10,060 nt of DNA from Candidatus Kaiserbacteria bacterium (GTDB taxonomy: Bacteria > Patescibacteriota > Minisyncoccia > Phycocordibacterales > UBA12088). Positions 6,015 to 10,060 of this stretch are shown here, one piece after another. Under the pieces are notes generated by a model. The model was not told where the DNA came from, did not search any database, and saw nothing but the letters and a program-made list of their open reading frames with translations. Made by a program: the position numbers and the translations under genes. The stretch lies in NCBI GenBank assembly GCA_003561715.1, contig PWVU01000043.1, positions 1 through 10,060 on the forward strand. The letters are read 5' to 3'. Each line of letters opens with the position of its first letter. Position 1 is the first letter of the stretch.

Positions 6015-7100
6015 CTACCGCACCCGCACATCCTCAATAAGATGCAGGATATGCATCAGCGGCCGAGCGAGGGTCATGGCGTAGTTTTGGAGTGTAGGGG
6101 TGGAGGGACGATGAATAAGCACCGAGTCATCCGCATCATCCGAGGCAGACTTTATCTTTACCTCTTCGTCGACATAGATCATATACATGGAGCCATTACG
6201 AAATGAAATGAGTATGGTATTGCGTTTTTCAATCCACCAATAATACAGATCTTCCATAAAATTCGGTCTCAGAACATATCGAGCCTCAACGGGGTCGGTT
6301 GTAAATACTTTGATGCGTTCGTTAAATGTATGCCACTCCAATAACGTCCGTTGCGGACTTTCGCTGAATACCGAGGTTTCTGTAACACCTTCAGGTATAT
6401 GCACAAACGCCTGCTTGGACCTTCCCGTATTTACTATAGTTGTTCCTTCGAGATCAGTGCCTATTTCATAGGTCATGAAAAGACCCTTGTACACAACGTT
6501 ATTGTTTTTTTTACCATCTACAAAAGAGGCTTCAGCTATGAGCAACTCTCTCCCATTGAGCGAAGTTCGGTACAGGTCGTCTGGCAACAATGTAGTAGTA
6601 GAACTTGGTTTGAGACTGGACATATCGTACTTGTGTATTATCCTATCGCGCACATCACCTTTCTCCACTTTCTCATACTCCAGCGAATAGAGGTTGAATA
6701 CCAATTCGAATATCTGTCGATTGCAAAGCTCGACATATTCAGTACCTCTTCGCAAAGACTTCTTATACCAACTCGAATCCGGCAAGCTTTCCAGGGTCAC
6801 ATACCATATCCCAAAAAACACTATAGTGGAGAACAGTACGATCATGAACGCTTTTATTGATTCATCCGATCCGAACAATCCCGCTTCTTCTCCAAATAGC
6901 ACCCCGACAAGCAACACGGTGCCAAGCACAACCATGCCAATAACCAAAAAACCACGAAGAGAAAGTATACGCGCGTATCTTTTCACGTTCATATCCCGAT
7001 GGAGTTGCTGTATCCGCTCCGTCGTATCCCCCCACCTCTCCTCCAACGCCCTGCGCACCGCGTCTTCGTTGGGGAATTGCTCTTTGTAGTTCTGACTCAT
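6015..7100 (-). CDS. DUF3137 family membrane protein
   Basis: This 361-residue protein has an N-terminal charged helix (NEDAVRRALEERWGDTTERI), then two transmembrane helices at about residues 49-70 (RGFLVIGMVVLGTVLLVGVLF) and 83-105. A large soluble domain follows. Its HTFNERIKVFTTDPVEARYVL followed by PNFMEDL, and later TILISFRNGSMYMIYVDEE, match the pattern of the DUF3137 family (F-N-x-x-F/I-x-V-x-x-x-D-x-x-E-A-R). The molecular function of that family is not established. Possible starts are 7133, 7103 and 7100. The 7100 ATG is chosen because an extended -10 (7116-7108) ends seven bases before it, but 7103 is equally possible; the 7133 start would include that promoter. The gene is divergent from the M24 peptidase and 73 bp upstream of the small membrane protein. 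Confidence 0.85.
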   Translation of the reverse strand: MSQNYKEQFPNEDAVRRALEERWGDTTERIQQLHRDMNVKRYARILSLRGFLVIGMVVLGTVLLVGVLFGEEAGLFGSDESIKAFMIVLFSTIVFFGIWYVTLESLPDSSWYKKSLRRGTEYVELCNRQIFELVFNLYSLEYEKVEKGDVRDRIIHKYDMSSLKPSSTTTLLPDDLYRTSLNGRELLIAEASFVDGKKNNNVVYKGLFMTYEIGTDLEGTTIVNTGRSKQAFVHIPEGVTETSVFSESPQRTLLEWHTFNERIKVFTTDPVEARYVLRPNFMEDLYYWWIEKRNTILISFRNGSMYMIYVDEEVKIKSASDDADDSVLIHRPSTPTLQNYAMTLARPLMHILHLIEDVRVR

Positions 7101-7107
7101 CATCGGT

Positions 7108-7116
7108 AGTATGCCA
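7108..7116 (-). promoter_or_regulatory. Extended -10 promoter for the DUF3137 gene
   Basis: TGG followed by CATACT on the minus strand (7113-7108) lies four bases before one ATG (7103) and seven before the next (7100). Transcription would start at about 7101, which favours the second ATG as the start of a leaderless message. Alternatively a longer gene starting at 7133 would make this coding sequence. Confidence 0.4.
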
Positions 7117-7199
7117 TGGTTCTGCGGGTGCATGCGCTTACCTATACACAGACACGGAGGTGCTGTTTCGAGCGAGAGTACATAACCCCGAAACAGTAT

Positions 7200-7228
7200 T
7201 TAGGCGGCAAGTCCGACTTGCCGCCTAA
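7200..7228. repeat. Dispersed hairpin repeat, copy 2
   Basis: This copy has a perfect 13-bp stem: tta plus ggcggcaagt (7200-7212), loop ccg, then acttgccgcc plus taa (7216-7228). The central 23 bases are identical to 4661-4683. It lies in the divergent region between the DUF3137 gene and the M24 peptidase gene, about 70 bp upstream of the predicted -10 at 7299-7304. Just to its left is a weaker inverted repeat, ctgtttcg (7163-7170) and cgaaacag (7189-7196), whose 8-bp arms are not remarkable by chance. No T-run follows the hairpin on either strand. Confidence 0.92.
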
Positions 7229-7295
7229 CACTTTATTTGATACTGGGCGATCACACAGCATCACTATGCGACCATACTCCAATACTGCACACCCA

Positions 7296-7304
7296 TGCTA
7301 CAGT
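7296..7304 (+). promoter_or_regulatory. Extended -10 promoter for the M24 peptidase gene
   Basis: TGC precedes TACAGT (7299-7304), with exactly six bases to the ATG at 7311, placing the predicted transcription start on the A of the start codon. The -35 position (7276-7281, actcca) shows no TTGACA, as is usual for extended -10 promoters. No Shine-Dalgarno site is present. Confidence 0.5.
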
Positions 7305-7310
7305 GTACCC

Positions 7311-8444
7311 ATGACTACCACCCGCTTTATCATCGCAAGCTCAAGCGACCCCGCGATGCGCTACGCAGTTCCCTATCACGTCAGCGACCCATTCATATAT
7401 ATAGAACAAAGCGGCACGAAGACCGTATTGATCGGTATACTCGAGTACGAAGCGATGCGTGAGGCGCTAGCGGGAAGCGACATTGTCGTTGAAAAACTTG
7501 AGCCGTATCTGAGAGAAGCTAAAGAGCGGGCGCCGAATGCCCCGCGTGACGCGCTCCCAATAGTGATCGCCGAGCACTTTGGCATGCTGGAAGGAGAGAT
7601 CGTTGTACCTCCGTCGTTTCCCCTCCACATTGCGGACCTTCTGCGAGATGCGGGCGCGGAGCTGCGAGATGCGCGCCCCTTTTCCCCCGAGCGCGCAGTA
7701 AAGCGCGCCGAGGAAATAGCATCTATCGAGCAAGCGCTTGGGGACACGTGCAATGCATTCCGCCACATCGAGCAGGTACTGCATGAGGCATCCATCGATA
7801 CAGATGGCACCTTACATTACAAAGACGCGCCGCTTACCAGCGAGCGCCTCAAGCGCGAGGTTGAGCATATACTACTCGATCACGAACTACTTGCGAGCGA
7901 GGGTATGATCATCGCCGGTGGAGTGCAGAGCGCAATTCCCCACCATGAGGGCGCAGGTGTACTACGCGCACACGAGCCGATCATCTGCGATATCTTCCCT
8001 CGTCACAGACCGAGTGGCTACTTTGCCGATATGACCCGCACGTACTGGAAAGGCGAACCAAGCGAGCAATACATTACGCGCTACATCGCGGTGCTTGAAG
8101 CGCACGTGCGAGCGCTTGTAACAATTCGCCCGGGCGCAACCGGCGCCGAGGTACATGCCGCGTGTACCGAGGCATTTATTGAGCGCGGTATCGAGACCGC
8201 TGATGATACCGGCTTTATCCATTCGACCGGGCACGGACTCGGTATCGAATTACATGAAGAGCCGAATCTTTCCCCGCACAACACTGCGCCACTTGTCGCG
8301 GGTAATGTCGTCACGGTCGAACCCGAACTCTACTTCCCCGGCTGGGGCGGCATCCGAATCGAAGATGTGGTCGTCGTCACCGAAGACGGGTATCGCGATC
8401 TGACAACATATCCAAAAACGCTTGAGGATAGCATCATTATGTAA
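7311..8444 (+). CDS. M24 family Xaa-Pro peptidase (aminopeptidase P / prolidase type)
   Basis: The 377-residue product has an N-terminal creatinase-like domain (about 1-130) and a C-terminal pita-bread catalytic domain. The five metal ligands of family M24 are all visible: D227 (ICDIFPR), D240 (YFADMTRTY), H308 (STGHGLGIELHEEP), E337 (VTVEPELY) and E351 (GGIRIEDVVVVTEDG). H211-H212 in IPHHEG match the substrate-binding histidine region. It should be an active dinuclear metal peptidase, releasing residues next to proline from peptides in the cytoplasm. The ATG at 7311 is chosen because upstream in-frame codons read through the hairpin repeat and because of the promoter spacing. The glycosyltransferase gene follows 26 bp downstream, probably on the same transcript. 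Confidence 0.93.
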   Translation: MTTTRFIIASSSDPAMRYAVPYHVSDPFIYIEQSGTKTVLIGILEYEAMREALAGSDIVVEKLEPYLREAKERAPNAPRDALPIVIAEHFGMLEGEIVVPPSFPLHIADLLRDAGAELRDARPFSPERAVKRAEEIASIEQALGDTCNAFRHIEQVLHEASIDTDGTLHYKDAPLTSERLKREVEHILLDHELLASEGMIIAGGVQSAIPHHEGAGVLRAHEPIICDIFPRHRPSGYFADMTRTYWKGEPSEQYITRYIAVLEAHVRALVTIRPGATGAEVHAACTEAFIERGIETADDTGFIHSTGHGLGIELHEEPNLSPHNTAPLVAGNVVTVEPELYFPGWGGIRIEDVVVVTEDGYRDLTTYPKTLEDSIIM

Positions 8445-8470
8445 GCAAGCGACTAGTACGCACGATCGCT

Positions 8471-9277
8471 ATGCCGGAAACATCGATCATCATCCGAACC
8501 CGAAATGAAGCGCGCTGGATTGGCGAGGTGCTCGGGCGACTCGATGGACAGACCTATCGGAATTTCGAGACCATACTTGTCGACTCAGGCTCCACCGACG
8601 AAACACTCGAAATCGCGTCGCGCTTCCCCGCCCGAATCATTCATATTGCTCCCGAAACATTCACCTACCCCTCTGCGATCAATGCGGGTATTCGCGCCGC
8701 ATACGCAACCCGCTATTACTGTATCCTCTCAGGGCATTCGCTCCCGATCGATTCAAATTGGCTTGCAAGCGGTGTTGCGAAGTTCAGCGTTGCAGAGAAT
8801 GTATTGGGTGTATACGGACCAACAAAAGCTCTGCCGAACAGCACGCTGAGCGATCAGTTGATACATACCTATTGGTACCTGCATGAACTATACACACTCA
8901 AACGAAAAGGTCTGACCTATCGGATCGTAGACAGACCGGGAGGCGGTGTGCTTGGGTTTACCAACGCACTCATTCGTAAGGATCTCTGGGAGCAATATCC
9001 GATCAACGAAGCCTTTGCGAGCGGCGGCGAGGACGGCGACTGGGCGACACACTGGATGGAACGAGGATACGTTGCGGTTAAAGATAGCGGCTTTACCGTC
9101 CATCACTCACACAACCTGGGACCGCGAGGTTGGTGGCGTCAATGGCGGCACTGGAAAAGTACTGCGCGCCCAGGCCCATTTGTCCACCTGCCCTACCGCA
9201 ACGACCCCGCGCACAGACCGCATGGGGAAAACGAAAATCGGATACCCGAATCCAACAAAGTACCCAAAAACACTTGA
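8471..9277 (+). CDS. Family 2 glycosyltransferase
   Basis: The 268-residue protein opens with SIIIRTRNEARWIGEVLGRL, followed by VDSGSTDETLEIA (residues 37-49). These are the nucleotide-sugar binding start and the DSGSTD motif (D38, D43) of GT-A fold family 2 enzymes. The usual DxD position is LSGHSLP (86-92), a variant also seen in other GT2 members. GGGVLGFTNALIRKDLW (157-173) and GGEDGDWATHWMERGY (185-200) fit the acceptor and catalytic region, with E187 and D188 as likely base or metal-site residues. No membrane helix is present. It would transfer a sugar onto a cell-surface glycan or lipid; donor and acceptor cannot be told. It sits 26 bp after the M24 gene, with no clear promoter or Shine-Dalgarno site of its own. 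The tail after residue 250 is charged and low in complexity. Confidence 0.92.
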   Translation: MPETSIIIRTRNEARWIGEVLGRLDGQTYRNFETILVDSGSTDETLEIASRFPARIIHIAPETFTYPSAINAGIRAAYATRYYCILSGHSLPIDSNWLASGVAKFSVAENVLGVYGPTKALPNSTLSDQLIHTYWYLHELYTLKRKGLTYRIVDRPGGGVLGFTNALIRKDLWEQYPINEAFASGGEDGDWATHWMERGYVAVKDSGFTVHHSHNLGPRGWWRQWRHWKSTARPGPFVHLPYRNDPAHRPHGENENRIPESNKVPKNT

Positions 9278-9395
9278 GAGTAGTGTGCTTGCGCGAGTAA
9301 ACAAAACTCCAAACTACCCGATAAGTCCTACGATATCCTTACGTCGCTCGACCTTATACCCAACGTGCATACTCGTGGTATTCTGTCTAAAAAAA

Positions 9396-9424
9396 TTGAC
9401 TATTTACTTAATATGTGTCATGAT
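9396..9424 (+). promoter_or_regulatory. Complete promoter (-35 and extended -10) for the 138-residue gene
   Basis: TTGACT (9396-9401), a 17-base spacer and CATGAT (9419-9424) preceded by TGT form a -35 plus extended -10 promoter in an AT-rich stretch. The predicted start near 9431 gives a leader of about 34 bases that contains a strong Shine-Dalgarno site. This is the only place in the window where all three elements appear together. The rest of the 187-bp gap from 9278 shows no gene. Confidence 0.6.
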
Positions 9425-9450
9425 ATTCCAAGCGCGAGGTTGGCTCGCGA

Positions 9451-9459
9451 GGAAGGGAG
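9451..9459 (+). promoter_or_regulatory. Strong Shine-Dalgarno site
   Basis: GGAAGGGAG ends five bases before the ATG at 9465 and decides that start against several in-frame upstream codons. Such a site is absent before most other genes in the window. Confidence 0.75.
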
Positions 9460-9464
9460 TGCCT

Positions 9465-9881
9465 ATGAGAGATCTACGCGGTGTAGACCGAATCCTCGAC
9501 GAGGAGGACCAGGCGATGCTGGTCGCGTATGCTTTGGTGCAACTCATTTATGATCTGGAGATGCCACCCGTGACGGACCTGTCCGTCCGTGGCGCACTGG
9601 CATTTCTGGGGCTTCGCTGCCCGCGATTCGGCACCGAAGAACCGATCACCCTCAGCCCCGCTGCTCGCCAAGTGGCGGAGCAGAGGATTCGCAAGGTGAC
9701 CACAACGATCACCGCAAGCGGGGATGCGACGGTCACTACCTCGCCGAGCGGCATGGTCACTGCCAAGGGTTCTCAGGTGACTGTCACAACCACCCACCTG
9801 TACCACCAATGCGGGCAATGGTCCCCGGTGCGAGGGAGCGGCGGGCGAAAGGCGCGCCGGAGACGCAACGGCAAGCACTGA
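9465..9881 (+). CDS. Unrecognised 138-residue protein with Thr-rich repeat-like region and basic tail
   Basis: I recognise no family. Residues 1-35 (MRDLRGVDRILDEEDQAM, then VAYALVQLIYDLEM) look like one or two amphipathic helices, and another probable helix lies at 63-78 (LSPAARQVAEQRIRKV). Residues 78-112 are Thr/Val/Ser-rich with β-like alternation (VTTTITASGDATVTTSPSG, then VTAKGSQVTVTTTHLYHQC). The tail is strongly basic (GGRKARRRRNGKH), suggesting binding to nucleic acid or another polyanion. There is no signal peptide or transmembrane helix. The gene is a self-contained unit: promoter, Shine-Dalgarno site, ATG at 9465, and a terminator hairpin 8 bp after the stop. Its GC-rich coding region follows an AT-rich promoter, and its expression signals differ from its neighbours, which may hint at a different origin or high expression. 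Confidence 0.75.
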   Translation: MRDLRGVDRILDEEDQAMLVAYALVQLIYDLEMPPVTDLSVRGALAFLGLRCPRFGTEEPITLSPAARQVAEQRIRKVTTTITASGDATVTTSPSGMVTAKGSQVTVTTTHLYHQCGQWSPVRGSGGRKARRRRNGKH

Positions 9882-9888
9882 ACAGCAC

Positions 9889-9935
9889 GGTCGCGCAAGT
9901 AGTCCTCACGGACGAACGCGCGACCATCATCTTTT
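9889..9935 (+). terminator. Rho-independent-type terminator after the 138-residue gene
   Basis: An outer 8-bp stem, ggtcgcgc (9889-9896) with gcgcgacc (9918-9925), encloses a second stem, gtcc (9902-9905) with ggac (9910-9913), around a tcac loop. It is followed by atcatctttt (9926-9935), a modest T-run. It starts 8 bases after the stop and lies before the convergent gene ending at 9955. In the opposite direction no T-run follows, so it appears to work for the plus strand only. Confidence 0.7.
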
Positions 9936-9954
9936 ATACACATCGCACTGAAAC

Positions 9955-10060
9955 TTAAGAGATTGCGAAGTCGTCTATCTCCTCCATTACTTTAATGGTC
10001 TCGTTGAGGGAGACGAGCGTGCGCTCGTAGTTTTCGAATTCGGCGTTGGTGAGGGAGCGA
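9955..10060 (-). CDS. C-terminal end of an unidentified protein (5' part outside window)
   Basis: Reading the minus strand from the right edge gives an open frame of 34 residues ending in TAA at 9955-9957: RSLTNAEFENYERTLVSLNE, then TIKVMEEIDDFAIS. It is acidic and helical. The pattern LTxxEFExYExxLxxL recalls the C-termini of some Rpn/PD-(D/E)XK nuclease-like proteins, but that is only a guess from too short a stretch. It converges on the 138-residue gene, with the terminator between them. Only the tail is present, so no function is assigned. Confidence 0.6.
   Translation of the reverse strand, partial: RSLTNAEFENYERTLVSLNETIKVMEEIDDFAIS

Noticed and set aside
7116..7310. N-terminal extension of the M24 peptidase by 65 codons
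   Set aside because: It crosses the hairpin repeat (LGGKSDLPP), does not resemble the family N-terminus, and the promoter ends six bases before the ATG at 7311.
9254..9290. A second YPKTLExS-like stretch in another frame at the end of the glycosyltransferase gene, resembling the M24 C-terminus at about 8407-8433
   Set aside because: The shared run is only about 14 of 15 bases. A few such near-matches are expected by chance in 10 kb, and no further M24 sequence lies upstream in that frame, so a relic of a duplicated gene is not supported.
8946..9881. A single 311-residue plus-strand open frame running through the end of the glycosyltransferase gene into the 138-residue gene
   Set aside because: Its first part overlaps the confident glycosyltransferase gene in another frame and has no family character. 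The promoter at 9396-9424 and the SD site at 9451-9459 place the real start at 9465.
1..10060. CRISPR arrays, tRNA or rRNA genes, transposases, phage genes
   Set aside because: No regularly spaced direct repeats, cloverleaf with CCA-type end, rRNA signature or transposase motif was found on reading both strands.

Overview
The window looks like chromosomal DNA of a Candidate Phyla Radiation (Patescibacteria) bacterium, most likely a Parcubacteria-like lineage of moderate GC. The basis is a pseudopilin whose N-terminus (GGFTLIELLVVIAIISLL, then SIVLANIQSAR) is of the type common in that group, a dense set of small membrane-anchored proteins of unknown function, and short intergenic gaps that carry hairpin elements. 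TGA is used as a normal stop, so this is not a lineage that recodes TGA. The lineage is inferred from gene style; no marker gene is present.

Layout. From 1 to 4487 all genes are on the minus strand. In order of transcription they are a SEC-C metal-binding protein (4487-2994), an AlkD-type DNA alkylation repair protein (2984-2274) and a membrane-anchored staphylococcal-nuclease-like protein (2254-1556). A long imperfect hairpin (1479-1545) follows. Next come a membrane-anchored protein of unknown function (1449-970), a minimal zinc metallopeptidase overlapping it by 8 bp (977-552), and a secreted coiled-coil protein whose peptidoglycan-binding domain runs off the left edge (432-1). A divergent intergenic region (4488-4699) holds a 38-bp perfect palindrome and a second hairpin repeat. 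A lone plus-strand multi-pass membrane protein (4700-5137) follows and converges on a minus-strand pair: a small membrane protein and a GspG-like pseudopilin (5941-5152). Upstream of that pair is a DUF3137 membrane protein (7100-6015). A second divergent region (7101-7310) carries another copy of the hairpin repeat. On the plus strand lie an M24 Xaa-Pro peptidase (7311-8444) and a family 2 glycosyltransferase (8471-9277), then an unrecognised 138-residue protein (9465-9881) with its own promoter, Shine-Dalgarno site and terminator. The C-terminal tail of a minus-strand gene enters from the right edge (9955-10060).

Together these are envelope and surface functions (pseudopilin, PG-binding protein, secreted nuclease, glycosyltransferase), peptide turnover (M24 and zincin peptidases) and DNA repair (AlkD). 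No tRNA, rRNA, CRISPR array, transposase or phage module was seen, and no gap exceeds 300 bp.

The most interesting signals are non-coding. Three palindromic or hairpin repeat elements sit in intergenic regions, one of them in two copies. Most gene starts have a -10-like hexamer, often with an extended TGN, placed so that transcription would begin on or next to the A of the ATG, with no Shine-Dalgarno site. This suggests widespread leaderless transcripts. The 138-residue gene is the clear exception.
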